Translations under genes and position numbers: made by a program | In this document: positions 37,266 through 46,923 of the stretch, piece after piece | How positions within the stretch are numbered: the first letter of the stretch is position 1 | Layout of the letters: each line of letters begins with the position of its first letter | Notes under the pieces: generated by a model | Databases searched by the model: none | What the model was told of the DNA's origin: nothing | Seen by the model: the letters and a program-made list of their open reading frames with translations, nothing else | NCBI GenBank assembly: GCA_017959065.1 | Contig: JAGDBK010000068.1 | Coordinates: forward strand, 1 to 62,443 | Origin: Clostridia bacterium | Lineage (GTDB): Bacteria; Bacillota; Clostridia; Oscillospirales; CAG-272 | Direction of reading: 5' to 3' | DNA length: 62,443 bases

Positions 37266-38213
37266 ATGGCAGAAAGAATAATAACCGTGGCTCTGAACCC
37301 GGCGATAGACAGAAACATGTATTTCGGGCATTTTTCGACGGGGACGTTGAACAGGACCGTACGGAAAACACTGTTGTCCGTCGGGTCAAAGGCGATGAAC
37401 GTGGCCTGTGTAGTCAGGGCATACGGAGGTAATTCGGCGTGCCTGTTCTTCTCGGGAGGTACAGGCGGCGAATTTCTCGAAAAAAAGCTGGAAGAGGCCG
37501 GGGTTTTATCCATAAAGGTCCCTACATCTTGCGGTGTCAGGGAAAACATAAAGATATTTGACGCTGACGGCGTTCAGACGGAAGCAAATGATTCCGGGGG
37601 GCCGTATTCGGAGTCCGAATTTCGCGAGATCGAGGATCATCTCAGATCATTGGCGGACAAAAAGACTGTTTTCGTTTTTTCCGGAAGCCTTCCGGCAGGC
37701 TGTCCACTAGATTATTACGGAAGTCTGATAGAAATAGTCAAAGAAGCCGGGTCTTATGCTGTCCTGGACTGCGACGGTGAACCGCTGAAAAACGGACTCA
37801 GGGCATGCCCCGTTCTAATCAAGCCGAATTTGAGAGAACTTGAGGAACTGCTGTCAGTCAGGCTGGAGAGTATCGAAGACGCAAAGAATGCGGTCAGAAC
37901 AGCGGCAGAAAAATTCCATACAGATGTCGTCGGCACTCTGGGCGAGCACGGATCGGTCTTTTCTTCAAAAGACGGAGATGTATACACGGTCAGATGCCAG
38001 GAACAGATCAAACCTGCCGGGCTGGCTGGCGCGGGAGATACTTATCTAGGGGTGTACTGCACCGAACGGTATATAAGAGGAAGCACAGCGGAGGTTTCGC
38101 TGAAATATGCCGCTTCTGCTGCCGCGGCAAAGATCCAGGTTCCGGGAACCGGTATCCCGGATGGCCCTGAAATGAGAAGATACTATGACCGAATAGAAGT
38201 CCGGCGGGTCTGA
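37266..38213 (+). CDS. PfkB-family sugar kinase (1-phosphofructokinase-like)
   Basis: A ribokinase/PfkB-fold kinase of the FruK/LacC branch. The start 'IITVALNPAIDRNMYF' is typical of 1-phosphofructokinase and tagatose-6-phosphate kinase; 'FSGSLPAGCPLDYY' (about residue 140) and the anion-hole motif 'AGLAGAGDTYLGVYC' (about 250) are clear. The catalytic Asp is in GAGDT. I choose ATG 37266 (CAGGA spaced 5-6) giving 315 residues; earlier TTG/ATG codons overlap gyrB. Its placement between gyrB and gyrA is odd for a sugar kinase. No fruA-type transporter is nearby, so the substrate is not resolved. Confidence 0.88.
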   Translation: MAERIITVALNPAIDRNMYFGHFSTGTLNRTVRKTLLSVGSKAMNVACVVRAYGGNSACLFFSGGTGGEFLEKKLEEAGVLSIKVPTSCGVRENIKIFDADGVQTEANDSGGPYSESEFREIEDHLRSLADKKTVFVFSGSLPAGCPLDYYGSLIEIVKEAGSYAVLDCDGEPLKNGLRACPVLIKPNLRELEELLSVRLESIEDAKNAVRTAAEKFHTDVVGTLGEHGSVFSSKDGDVYTVRCQEQIKPAGLAGAGDTYLGVYCTERYIRGSTAEVSLKYAASAAAAKIQVPGTGIPDGPEMRRYYDRIEVRRV

Positions 38214-38260
38214 CAAATCAGAAAAAAGAAGCCGGACTAACTAGGAAAAGGAGATAAAAA

Positions 38261-40825
38261 TTGGCACGCAAGGAAAGCACGGAGAACTTTGAATATCCGG
38301 ATCAGAAAATTATCAACGTAAATATGGAGCATGAGCTGAAACAGTCTTTCATTGAATACTCCATGAGCGTAATCATAAGCAGGGCGCTTCCGGATGTTAG
38401 GGACGGGATGAAGCCTGTTCACAGGCGAATACTGTATGCCATGTACGAGGATCATCTTACCCATGACAAGGATTTTTACAAGTCCGCGACGACGGTAGGA
38501 AATGTTCTCGGGCGCTATCATCCCCACGGAGACAGTTCCGTATACGATGCCATGGTCAGACTGGCTCAGCCTTTTTCGCTGAGATATCCTCTTATCGAGG
38601 GACAGGGAAACTTCGGTAACGTCGACGGAGATCCTCCGGCCGCATACCGTTATACCGAGGCAAGGCTGTCAAGAATAGCCGGAGACATGCTTTCCGACAT
38701 TGACAAAAATGTAGTTGATTTCATGCCCAATTTCGACAATAGGAGAAAAGAACCTGTTGTGCTTCCCTCGCGGTTCCCGAACCTGTTGGTCAACGGATCC
38801 GTTGGAATTGCAGTGGGTATGGCCACAAATATACCGACGCACAATCTCCGCGAGGTCATTGACGGTACCGTTTATCTGATGGATCATCCTGATGCGGAGC
38901 TTTCGGATCTTATGAACTACATCAAAGGCCCGGACTTTCCGACCGGGGCACTGATTTACGGATCGAACGGCATAATCGAAGCGTATAAGACCGGCAGAGG
39001 AAAAGCGCTGGTCAGGTCGAGGGTCGAGATCGACGATGAGGAAAAAAGACTTATCGTCACCGAGATCCCGTATCAGGTCAACAAGAGCATGCTGGTCGAA
39101 GCAATAGCCAACCTCCACAAGGACAAGAGGGTCGACGGCATAACCGGGATCAGAGACGAGTCTTCCGAAGAGGCGGGACTCCGTATCGTTATAGAACACC
39201 GCCGCGATGTCAACGGCCAGATACTTCTGAATCAGCTGTACAAATACTCCCAGCTTCAGGACACCTGCGCCATCAATATGCTGGCGATAGTAAACGGAGA
39301 ACCTAAGATACTGGGTCTGAAGGCGATCCTTCAGCATTATATCGCCCATCAGGAGGAAGTAGAGACAAGAAGAGTCAGATTCGATCTTGAAAAGGCGGAA
39401 CAGGAAGCCCATATTTTCCAGGGGTATAAAATAGCGATAGACAATATCGACAGAGTTATAGAAATAATTCGGGCTTCTCAGTCCGTACAGGATGCAAAGG
39501 AGCAGCTGTGTCAGGAATTCTCTCTCACGGACGTTCAGGCGCAGGCAATCGTTGAAATGACTCTGGGACGTCTTTCAGGTCTTGAAAGAAAGAAGATAGA
39601 GGACAGGCTTGAGAAGCTTCAAGAGATCATTGCAGATCTCAAAGGGATCCTGGCCGATGAGGGAAGACTCAAGGAGATCATCAAGGCTGATCTTATCAAG
39701 ATCAGGGACAAATACGGTGACGACAGAAAGACCGAACTGGTTCCCGCGGAAGAGGAGATCGTATACGAGGATCTGATTGAAAGACACAAGTGCGTGATTA
39801 CGATGACACACACAGGATACATTAAGCGTCAGCCTGCGTCGGCATACTCCGCCCAGCGCCGCGGCGGCAAGGGGATAATCGGAATGACGACGAAGGAAGA
39901 GGACTTCATCGAAAATGTGAGCGTGGTTTCAAGCCACTCGTTTATCCTGTTCTTTACGAATCTGGGGCGCGTATATATGAAGAAGGCGTACCAGATTCCG
40001 GAAGCGGGCAGAGCGGCAAAGGGATCCAACATCGTTAACATCCTCGAACTTTCTGAAAGCGAAAAGATAACTTCGGGAATATCGGTTGACGGATTCTCCG
40101 ACAGTGAATATCTGGTAATGGTCACAAAGCGTGGAGTAGTCAAGAGGGTAACCCTTTCCGAATTTGAATATCAGAGGAAAAACGGAAAGAAGGCGATCGA
40201 GCTGGACGAAGGGGATGAGCTTCAGTTCGTTCTGCATACGGACGGCTCTGCGAATATCATCATCGCCTCCCACAACGGCATGTCAGTTTATTATGATGAA
40301 AACGAAGTCCGCGTAATGGGAAGGACCGCAAGGGGCGTCAGGGCTATCAAACTGTCCGAAAATGATTACGTAGTGGGAGTAGCCCTGGCTGACAAGAACA
40401 GACACCTGCTCACAGTCACCGAGAACGGATTCGGAAAGAGGACGTCGTTCGATGAATTCAGGCTCATGCTTCACAGAGGCGGAAAAGGCGTCACGTGCCA
40501 CAAGATATCCGAGAAGACCGGAAAGCTTTGCGGTATAGCGGCTGTGGATGAAACGGACGACGTGATGATGATAACCAACGGCGGAACTATTATCCGCACG
40601 CCTGTCAGCGGAATACCCGTTTACGGCAGGGGCGCAGGCGGAGTAATAGTAATGAGACTCGGCGAAGGCGCGACTTTGGTCAATTTTGCAATGGTTGAAA
40701 AGGATCCGGACGAGGACGAAATCGGAGATGAAACGAATGAAGGCGTTCTGCCGGAAGGCGAAGAGTTCGTCTCTGATGATTTTGCCGATTCGGAGAAAGC
40801 AGAGGAAGAGAGTGAAGAGATTTAA
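38261..40825 (+). CDS. gyrA: DNA gyrase subunit A
   Basis: Cleavage and wrapping subunit of gyrase. The breakage-reunion domain carries the quinolone-region '[20 protein letters not shown]' (about residues 87-106, Ser at 93 position) and the catalytic Tyr in '[12 protein letters not shown]' (about 130). The C-terminal beta-pinwheel holds the GyrA box 'QRRGGKGI' (about 530), which separates gyrase from topoisomerase IV. The tail is very acidic. TTG start at 38261 after AAAAGGAGA. Length 854. Confidence 0.97.
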   Translation: MARKESTENFEYPDQKIINVNMEHELKQSFIEYSMSVIISRALPDVRDGMKPVHRRILYAMYEDHLTHDKDFYKSATTVGNVLGRYHPHGDSSVYDAMVRLAQPFSLRYPLIEGQGNFGNVDGDPPAAYRYTEARLSRIAGDMLSDIDKNVVDFMPNFDNRRKEPVVLPSRFPNLLVNGSVGIAVGMATNIPTHNLREVIDGTVYLMDHPDAELSDLMNYIKGPDFPTGALIYGSNGIIEAYKTGRGKALVRSRVEIDDEEKRLIVTEIPYQVNKSMLVEAIANLHKDKRVDGITGIRDESSEEAGLRIVIEHRRDVNGQILLNQLYKYSQLQDTCAINMLAIVNGEPKILGLKAILQHYIAHQEEVETRRVRFDLEKAEQEAHIFQGYKIAIDNIDRVIEIIRASQSVQDAKEQLCQEFSLTDVQAQAIVEMTLGRLSGLERKKIEDRLEKLQEIIADLKGILADEGRLKEIIKADLIKIRDKYGDDRKTELVPAEEEIVYEDLIERHKCVITMTHTGYIKRQPASAYSAQRRGGKGIIGMTTKEEDFIENVSVVSSHSFILFFTNLGRVYMKKAYQIPEAGRAAKGSNIVNILELSESEKITSGISVDGFSDSEYLVMVTKRGVVKRVTLSEFEYQRKNGKKAIELDEGDELQFVLHTDGSANIIIASHNGMSVYYDENEVRVMGRTARGVRAIKLSENDYVVGVALADKNRHLLTVTENGFGKRTSFDEFRLMLHRGGKGVTCHKISEKTGKLCGIAAVDETDDVMMITNGGTIIRTPVSGIPVYGRGAGGVIVMRLGEGATLVNFAMVEKDPDEDEIGDETNEGVLPEGEEFVSDDFADSEKAEEESEEI

Positions 40826-41498
40826 CAGGATTGCCGTGATTGCGGCGGTTGCCGTGTTGTTCGGTTTTGTTGTCGGATGCGCTCCCGCTCCTATCGATAT
40901 TTCGGATGAACGTATCCAGCCTGTTCTTCAGGTCCTGCTTGAAAAGGCGGCGGAGCTGAATGAGATCTACTACGGCACAGGTCTTCCGGTGAACAAAACA
41001 GAGGACGCAAAGTTTTATGAACTGTCGGATGAGGCAAAATACAAGAATTCTGATGAACTGAAAGCAGCCACATACAGGGTCTTTTCGGATGATCTTGCAT
41101 CGCAGATGTTTACAGTAGGAGTCCAGGGCATTTACGATGACGACAGTGATAAGACTGGGATAGATATGGGGCTCAATTCGCGCTACACGAGTATTCTGGG
41201 AGTGTTTTGCATGAGAGCATCCATGTCCGAACCGCTGTTTGAGCTCGGCAGAGAGTACGATATATCCTCGGCAAAGATAACCAGCAGAGGAAGCAAATAC
41301 ATTGAAGTCAGCATAATGAGCGAAAAAGACGGCGAAAAAGCGGAAATAACACTTACACTCGTCCCGGCATACACCCAGAAAGGGGATTCGGGTCCTGCAG
41401 AATTGAGTGAAGATAATGAAAAGACGGAAACAGCAGCCGACGCAGGAGAGCTGCTAGATAAGCCGGAGAACTGGAGACTCGATACTCCGACGTATTAA
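40812..41498 (+). CDS. Lipoprotein of unknown function, overlaps gyrA
   Basis: A GTG at 40812 with AGAGGAAGAGA before it begins a clear lipoprotein signal peptide (basic start, hydrophobic core, lipobox FVVGC at about residue 21). The mature part of about 205 residues has no family I recognise; it ends in an acidic, low-complexity tail. It overlaps the last 14 bases of gyrA in another frame, so translation is probably coupled to gyrA. The frame is open further upstream inside gyrA, but that part is a shadow. Confidence 0.78.
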   Translation: MKRFNRIAVIAAVAVLFGFVVGCAPAPIDISDERIQPVLQVLLEKAAELNEIYYGTGLPVNKTEDAKFYELSDEAKYKNSDELKAATYRVFSDDLASQMFTVGVQGIYDDDSDKTGIDMGLNSRYTSILGVFCMRASMSEPLFELGREYDISSAKITSRGSKYIEVSIMSEKDGEKAEITLTLVPAYTQKGDSGPAELSEDNEKTETAADAGELLDKPENWRLDTPTY

Positions 41499-41625
41499 AG
41501 TAAACGGATTATCACCGTTCAATCAATCGGCAGAAAACCATTATTGTTAACGAATAACGATACAGCAACTAGAAAGGAGATAGCAGGAGAAAAGCATTTC
41601 GGAAAGAAAGGCAGAATATCCTGCG

Positions 41626-42750
41626 GTGCGTTCGATGAAGAAACCAGTTAAGAAGGAAGCGGTTCTCCCTCAGGATCAGACAGATAAGCAAAAGGCCCTC
41701 TCAACAGCCATTTCGCAAATGGAAAAGAATTACGGCAAAGGCATAATAATGAAACTCGGAGACAGCGCGGAAATGAACGTTTCGGCCGTATCCACCGGAT
41801 CGCTGTCGCTTGATATGGCTCTCGGTGTCGGAGGACTTCCGAGAGGAAGGATAGTCGAGATCTATGGTCCGGAGTCTTCGGGAAAAACGACCGTTGCACT
41901 TCACGCGGTCGCCGAAGTTCAGCGTCTTGGCGGACAGGCTGCATTTATCGACGCTGAACATGCGCTTGACCCGGTATATGCAAAAGCGCTTGGCGTAAAC
42001 ATCGACGAACTGCTGGTCTCTCAGCCCGACAGCGGGGAACAGGCGCTCGACGTGACAGAATCGCTTGTCCGTTCAGGAGCTGTGGATATAGTTGTTATTG
42101 ACTCGGTTGCAGCGCTGGTGCCCCAGGCCGAGATAGAGGGCGACATGGGGCAGAGTCACGTAGGTCTGCAGGCAAGGCTCATGAGTCAGGCACTAAGAAA
42201 ACTGTCCGGTTCTATTTCTAAAACGAATTGTATCGTGATTTTCATAAACCAGCTGAGAGACAAAGTCGGAGTTATGTACGGAAGCCCGGAAGTCACCTCG
42301 GGGGGACGTGCTCTGAAGTACTATTCTTCCGTCAGAATTGATGTAAGGAAGACAGAGAGCCTCAAGTCCGGCAACGAGGTCTACGGAAACAGAACAAGGG
42401 CAAAAGTAGTCAAAAACAAGGTTGCCGCACCGTTTAAGATAGCTGAGTTCGATATCCTTTACGGAAAGGGGATCTCCAAATCCGGAGAAGTGCTCGACAT
42501 GGCGATCGAACTTGACATCATTCAGAAGAGCGGCGCATGGTTCTCATATGGCGGAGAAAGAATCGCGCAGGGAAGAGAGAACGCGAGAAAATATCTTGAG
42601 TCCAACCCGGATATTATGAAAGCCATCGAAGAAAAGGTTAAAGAACTGTACCGTAACGCGGATATAGACGAACTTGAAAAGAAGTCTCTGGAAAAAGATG
42701 AGCTTGAAGGAGACGAGTTCGATATCCGTGTTCTCGATATGGAGGACTGA
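41626..42750 (+). CDS. recA: Recombinase RecA
   Basis: Strand-exchange ATPase of homologous recombination and SOS control. Walker A is GPESSGKTT (about residues 77-85), MAW region '[20 protein letters not shown]' (about 140), L2 and '[14 protein letters not shown]' (about 206) are intact; C-terminal acidic tail present. Length 374 from GTG 41626. ATG at 41635 is another option; neither is well placed after a ribosome site. An ATT at 41596, in frame and 6 bases after AGGAG, is discussed as a finding. No clear SOS box was seen. Confidence 0.95.
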   Translation: MRSMKKPVKKEAVLPQDQTDKQKALSTAISQMEKNYGKGIIMKLGDSAEMNVSAVSTGSLSLDMALGVGGLPRGRIVEIYGPESSGKTTVALHAVAEVQRLGGQAAFIDAEHALDPVYAKALGVNIDELLVSQPDSGEQALDVTESLVRSGAVDIVVIDSVAALVPQAEIEGDMGQSHVGLQARLMSQALRKLSGSISKTNCIVIFINQLRDKVGVMYGSPEVTSGGRALKYYSSVRIDVRKTESLKSGNEVYGNRTRAKVVKNKVAAPFKIAEFDILYGKGISKSGEVLDMAIELDIIQKSGAWFSYGGERIAQGRENARKYLESNPDIMKAIEEKVKELYRNADIDELEKKSLEKDELEGDEFDIRVLDMED

Positions 42751-42751
42751 T

Positions 42752-43387
42752 TTGACGGCCCGAATAACGGAGGTCAGCCTTGTTTCCGACGGAAGCGGAG
42801 CAAATGTCTCTCTCGTTTTCCCGGAGGGAGAGAAACGGGTTTACACTGTTTCGGAAAGCTGCTATGAAGATTGGAAGAAGGCGGAGGGAAAAACAATTTC
42901 CGAAGAGGAAGTGGCTTCGCTTGAATCCCTTTCCGAATATCGCAAGGCCTTTATCAAAGCCCTTCAGCTGCTTGAATACGGTGAACTGACAGAAAAAGGA
43001 CTTGCTTTCAAGTTACGGGCAAGGGGTTTTTCCTCAGAATCAATTGAAACCGCTGTCGCGCAGGTCAAGGCAAAAGGACTGATCCGAGAGGAAGACTTCG
43101 CAGACAGAGCGGTCCGCTATTATGTTGAAAAGAAAAACTACGGCCGCGCGAGAATCATGGCAGAGATGTTTAAAAAAGGCTTTTCTAAGGACAGCGTCGA
43201 CTCTGCGCTCGGAAAAGTGGCTGACGAGGAAATAGTCGAAGCGTGCAGGAAACAGATCTGCAGGAACAGAAGCCTTGCGATAAAACTAGCCGGTGATGCC
43301 GCAAACAGAAATAAAGCATATGCCGCCCTTATAAGGCAGGGCTTTACTGTTTCAGAAATCAAAGAAGCCGAAAAGACTGAGAGCTGA
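42752..43387 (+). CDS. recX: Regulatory protein RecX
   Basis: Modulator that binds RecA filaments. TTG at 42752 follows GGAGG (42741-42745) by 6 bases and begins just after the recA stop; the product is 211 residues with the three-helix RecX repeats ('LLEYGELTEKGLAFKLRARG', 'GLIREEDFADRAVRYYVE', 'GRARIMAEMFKKGF'). recA-recX in one transcript is the common order. The frame is open upstream inside recA but without a proper start. Confidence 0.9.
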   Translation: MTARITEVSLVSDGSGANVSLVFPEGEKRVYTVSESCYEDWKKAEGKTISEEEVASLESLSEYRKAFIKALQLLEYGELTEKGLAFKLRARGFSSESIETAVAQVKAKGLIREEDFADRAVRYYVEKKNYGRARIMAEMFKKGFSKDSVDSALGKVADEEIVEACRKQICRNRSLAIKLAGDAANRNKAYAALIRQGFTVSEIKEAEKTES

Positions 43388-43547
43388 TTTTTCCGCTTAT
43401 CGTCTAAAATGACTGAAAAGAACAAACAAATGGCCGTACGGCTTCTGTAACAAACAGAAAGGAGAACGCCGCAGAGTCAGAGGACTTTGCCGGCAAATGA
43501 TTCCTCGGCACCTGAATGGGCAAACAGGGATCTGATTTCACATTCGG

Positions 43548-44873
43548 ATGAAAATAAATGTTATTTCGCTGGGTTGCCCGAAAAATCAGGTTGATCTGGA
43601 GGTAATGGCAGCGGTACTCGAAGAAAAAGGACACGTGCTTGTAAACGAGGATATCGATGCGGACATTGTCATTATTAACACCTGCGCTTTTATTGAGGAA
43701 GCTGTAAAGGAATCGATAGACAACATCCTTGACGAAGCATGGCTCAAGAAAAACCGCGGGCTGAAAGGGATTATTGTCAGCGGATGTCTTGCGGAACGGT
43801 ACGGGGAACAGATATTCAGAGAAATGCCCGAGGTGGATGCGGTAATAGGCGCTGGCAGCATACATGATATTTGCGAAGCGGTGGAAGCGGTCTCTGAAGG
43901 CAGAAAGTTCACATCGCTCAAGCCAATCGATGAGATGGAACTGGGAGGGACGAGGAAACTTACAGGTCCCTGCTATTCCAACTATCTGAAGATCGCGGAA
44001 GGGTGCGATAATCACTGTACATACTGCGTAATTCCCCAGATCCGCGGGCGATACAGATCGAGAAAGATGGAGGATCTGATAGAGGAAGCCCGTTCCCTTC
44101 AGAAGAAAGGCGTCAAAGAGCTTATTCTCGTTGCTCAGGACACTACAAGATACGGTACAGACATATACGGAAAGAAGATGCTGCCACGGCTTTTAAAGGA
44201 ACTTGCCGACAAGACGGAAATACCGTGGATACGCGTTTTATACTGTTATCCGGAAGAGGTGGATGAAGAACTCGCGGAAGCGATCAACTACAGCGATCGC
44301 ATACTCCCGTATATCGATCTTCCCGTCCAGCATATTTCCGATGCCGTGCTGAATCGCATGAACCGCAGAGGAGGAGAAAAAGCAGTAAGGGAAGCAGTGG
44401 CTCTTCTCAGAAAAAAGGTGAAGGACCTTGTTCTCAGAACGACTTTGATAGTAGGATTTCCCGGTGAGACAGAGGAGGATGTCAGACAGCTTTGCGAATT
44501 TGTCGATGAAGTGAAATTCGATCATCTCGGAGTGTTTACCTATTCGAGAGAAGAAGATACACCCGCTTCACTCATGCCCGGCCAGATCGATGAAAAGATC
44601 AAGGAAGAAAGAAAAGAAGCGGTTATGCGCAGACAGCTTGACATCTGCAGCGTCAAAAACGAGGAAAAGGTTGGACAGACGATCGAGGTCATCTGCGAGG
44701 GATACGATGTGGTTGCGGAAACGTATTTCGGAAGAAGCCGCGGAGACGCTCCGGAGATAGACGGAAAGGTCTTTTTCACCGGCAAAAAGGCTATTGCGCC
44801 GGGGACATTCGTGAATGTCAAAATCGAAAAAGCGATAGATTATGATCTGATCGGAAAGACGGTCAATAGTTGA
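43548..44873 (+). CDS. rimO: Ribosomal protein S12 methylthiotransferase RimO
   Basis: Radical-SAM enzyme with two Fe-S clusters that methylthiolates Asp88 of S12. N-terminal cluster cysteines in 'LGCPKNQVD' (Cys 10), 'NTCAFIEEA' (about 46) and 'SGCLAERYG' (about 80); radical-SAM CxxxCxxC in 'CDNHCTYC' (about 155-162); TRAM domain at the end. 'CPKN' and 'NTCAFI' point to RimO rather than MiaB. Length 441. The ATG has no close ribosome site; AAAGGAG lies about 85 bases upstream. The gap 43388-43547 holds no gene. Confidence 0.93.
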   Translation: MKINVISLGCPKNQVDLEVMAAVLEEKGHVLVNEDIDADIVIINTCAFIEEAVKESIDNILDEAWLKKNRGLKGIIVSGCLAERYGEQIFREMPEVDAVIGAGSIHDICEAVEAVSEGRKFTSLKPIDEMELGGTRKLTGPCYSNYLKIAEGCDNHCTYCVIPQIRGRYRSRKMEDLIEEARSLQKKGVKELILVAQDTTRYGTDIYGKKMLPRLLKELADKTEIPWIRVLYCYPEEVDEELAEAINYSDRILPYIDLPVQHISDAVLNRMNRRGGEKAVREAVALLRKKVKDLVLRTTLIVGFPGETEEDVRQLCEFVDEVKFDHLGVFTYSREEDTPASLMPGQIDEKIKEERKEAVMRRQLDICSVKNEEKVGQTIEVICEGYDVVAETYFGRSRGDAPEIDGKVFFTGKKAIAPGTFVNVKIEKAIDYDLIGKTVNS

Positions 44874-44890
44874 ATACGGGGGACTGGTCT

Positions 44891-45490
44891 ATGGGAAAAA
44901 TGAATCTGCCAAACAAGCTTACGGTTTTGAGGATAGTCCTTGTTCCTGTTTGCTGGGTGATAATAATGCTGCCGCCGACAGAAGCTATTGAAGGATGCGA
45001 GATGCTTCAAAGGATAATCGGCGCAGTATTGTTCGTTTTGCTTTCATTTACCGATTTCCTGGACGGAATGATCGCGAGAAAATACAATTTCATTACGGAT
45101 TTCGGAAAATTTCTGGATCCGCTCGCGGACAAGTTCCTTGTCATAGGCACATTGGTTGCGATAGCATTTAAGGACAGAGGTGGCGCTCCGGTATATACGG
45201 CGGTGCTTTTTATATCCATAATCGTCGTTGTAATGAGAGAACTGGCGGTCACTTCTCTCAGACTTTTGGTTTCAAAAAAGTCCGGGGAGGTAATAGCGGC
45301 AAAGTGGCTCGGCAAGATAAAGACGGTATCCCAGATGGTTTGCATCATAGTTGTCCTGCTGGAACCGGTGTTATTCGGAGAAAGCCGCATATTGAGCTAC
45401 ATAACGATCTCCTTTATGACACTCATGACTATTCTTTCGGGAATAGATTATTTCAGGTCATACTGGTCATTTATCGATTTCACAAAATAG
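44891..45490 (+). CDS. pgsA: CDP-diacylglycerol-glycerol-3-phosphate 3-phosphatidyltransferase
   Basis: Makes phosphatidylglycerol phosphate at the membrane. The CDP-alcohol phosphotransferase motif (DG..AR....G...D...D) is found at about residues 57-80 ('DFLDGMIARKYN', 'DFGKFLDPLADK'). Five to six membrane helices, 199 residues. I place the start at ATG 44891 because GGGGGA lies 7 bases before it; an earlier TTG at 44870 overlaps rimO. rimO-pgsA-(recA nearby) adjacency is typical of Firmicutes. Confidence 0.93.
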   Translation: MGKMNLPNKLTVLRIVLVPVCWVIIMLPPTEAIEGCEMLQRIIGAVLFVLLSFTDFLDGMIARKYNFITDFGKFLDPLADKFLVIGTLVAIAFKDRGGAPVYTAVLFISIIVVVMRELAVTSLRLLVSKKSGEVIAAKWLGKIKTVSQMVCIIVVLLEPVLFGESRILSYITISFMTLMTILSGIDYFRSYWSFIDFTK

Positions 45491-45512
45491 AAAGCGAAAG
45501 GCAGAGCAGAAC

Positions 45513-46457
45513 ATGTCAGAGACTGCAACGTATACGATACCGTTGAAAACAATAATGGAAGAACTGTCGCTCGAGGTTCTTTCCGCGCCGGATAAGCTTG
45601 AGGATGTCCTTATCGAAAGAAAGGAAGTCAACCGTCCCGGAATGCCGCTCGCGGGTTTCTACGATCATTATGAGAAAAGCAGGATACAGATTATCGGGAA
45701 AGTCGAATCGCTTTATATAGCTCAGCTGTCCCCCGAAGACAGATTTAAGAGTCTGGATGCTTTTTTTGCCAGCAAACCGGTGGCTGTTGTCATAACGACG
45801 TCCATTGAACCGGCAGAGGGGATGACTGATCTCGCGTCGAAATATTCGGTTCCTCTGCTCAGGACACCGGAGAACACTTCCGAATTCATGGCCAGACTGA
45901 TTGCGTATCTGAATGTTGCGCTTGCGCCGAGACTGACCAGACACGGAGTCCTTGTCGAGGTTTACGGAGAGGGAATTCTCATTCTGGGCGACAGCGGAAT
46001 AGGAAAGAGCGAAACGGCGATCGAACTGGTAAAGCGTGGACACAGGCTGATTGCCGATGACGCGGTGGAAATCAAAAGGGTCTCGGCAAAAACGCTGGTC
46101 GGTTCGGCGCCGGAGATTATCAGACACTATGTGGAACTCCGCGGTATCGGAATCGTTGATGTCAGGAGGATTTTCGGCATGGGATCCGTAAAGGATACCG
46201 AGAAGATCGATCTGATTATCAAACTCGAGCCATGGGAAAGCGGAAAAACGTATAACAGGCTTGGAGACGAGGATGAATACACAGAGATATTAGGAATACA
46301 GATCCCGTCGATTCTGATCCCTGTCAGGCCCGGAAGGAACCTGGCGGTCAGTCTCGAGATTGCTGCTATGAACAACAGACAGAAAAGGATGGGGTACAAT
46401 ACAGCTGTTGAATTCAACAAAAAGCTGATGGGGCAGAGCAGTGAAGACGCAAGGTAG
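45513..46457 (+). CDS. hprK: HPr kinase/phosphorylase
   Basis: Phosphorylates HPr at Ser46, the core switch of catabolite control in Firmicutes. The P-loop GDSGIGKSETA is at about residues 153-163, and the family signature 'LRGIGIVDVRRIFG' at about 205. Length 314 is normal. Its presence supports CcpA/HPr-type carbon control, though no CcpA gene is in the window. The end overlaps rnhA by 17 bases. Confidence 0.95.
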   Translation: MSETATYTIPLKTIMEELSLEVLSAPDKLEDVLIERKEVNRPGMPLAGFYDHYEKSRIQIIGKVESLYIAQLSPEDRFKSLDAFFASKPVAVVITTSIEPAEGMTDLASKYSVPLLRTPENTSEFMARLIAYLNVALAPRLTRHGVLVEVYGEGILILGDSGIGKSETAIELVKRGHRLIADDAVEIKRVSAKTLVGSAPEIIRHYVELRGIGIVDVRRIFGMGSVKDTEKIDLIIKLEPWESGKTYNRLGDEDEYTEILGIQIPSILIPVRPGRNLAVSLEIAAMNNRQKRMGYNTAVEFNKKLMGQSSEDAR

Positions 46458-46923
46458 CCGAAAAAAGATCACCGTTTATACAGACGGCGCATGCAGCGGC
46501 AATCCCGGACCGGGCGGATGGGCAGCTATCCTTGAATACCGCGGGACCGAAAAAGAGATTTCCGGCGGCGCCCCGGAAACGACAAACAACCGGATGGAGG
46601 TCACCGCCGTGGTGGAAGCGCTCTCAATACTTAAGGAACCATGCGAAGTTGAACTTCATACGGATTCACAATATATTTGCAACAGTATGAACAACGGATG
46701 GGCAGAGAGCTGGAAAGCAAAGGGTTGGAAAAGAAAAGGCGGAGAACCGGCATTGAACGCCGACCTTTGGGATAAGGTGCTTGATTTGTGCGCCGTCCAC
46801 GATGTGACTTTCATATGGGTTAAGGGCCATGACGGCGATGACAGAAACGAAAGATGCGACAGACTTGCGGTTTCCCAGTCGGTCGCTTTTCAAAATAATC
46901 AAACAGACAGGGCGAAGCTATGA
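46441..46923 (+). CDS. rnhA: Ribonuclease HI
   Basis: Degrades RNA in RNA-DNA hybrids. Catalytic residues D-E-D-D are in 'YTDGACSGNPGPGGWA' (Asp at about 14), 'NNRMEVTAVVEAL' (Glu at about 52), 'HTDSQYICNSM' (Asp at about 74) and near 'GDDRNERCDRLA' (Asp at about 138). The handle region (WKAKGWKRKGGEP) of the E. coli type is present. GTG start at 46441 inside the end of hprK. Length 160. Confidence 0.94.
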   Translation: MKTQGSRKKITVYTDGACSGNPGPGGWAAILEYRGTEKEISGGAPETTNNRMEVTAVVEALSILKEPCEVELHTDSQYICNSMNNGWAESWKAKGWKRKGGEPALNADLWDKVLDLCAVHDVTFIWVKGHDGDDRNERCDRLAVSQSVAFQNNQTDRAKL

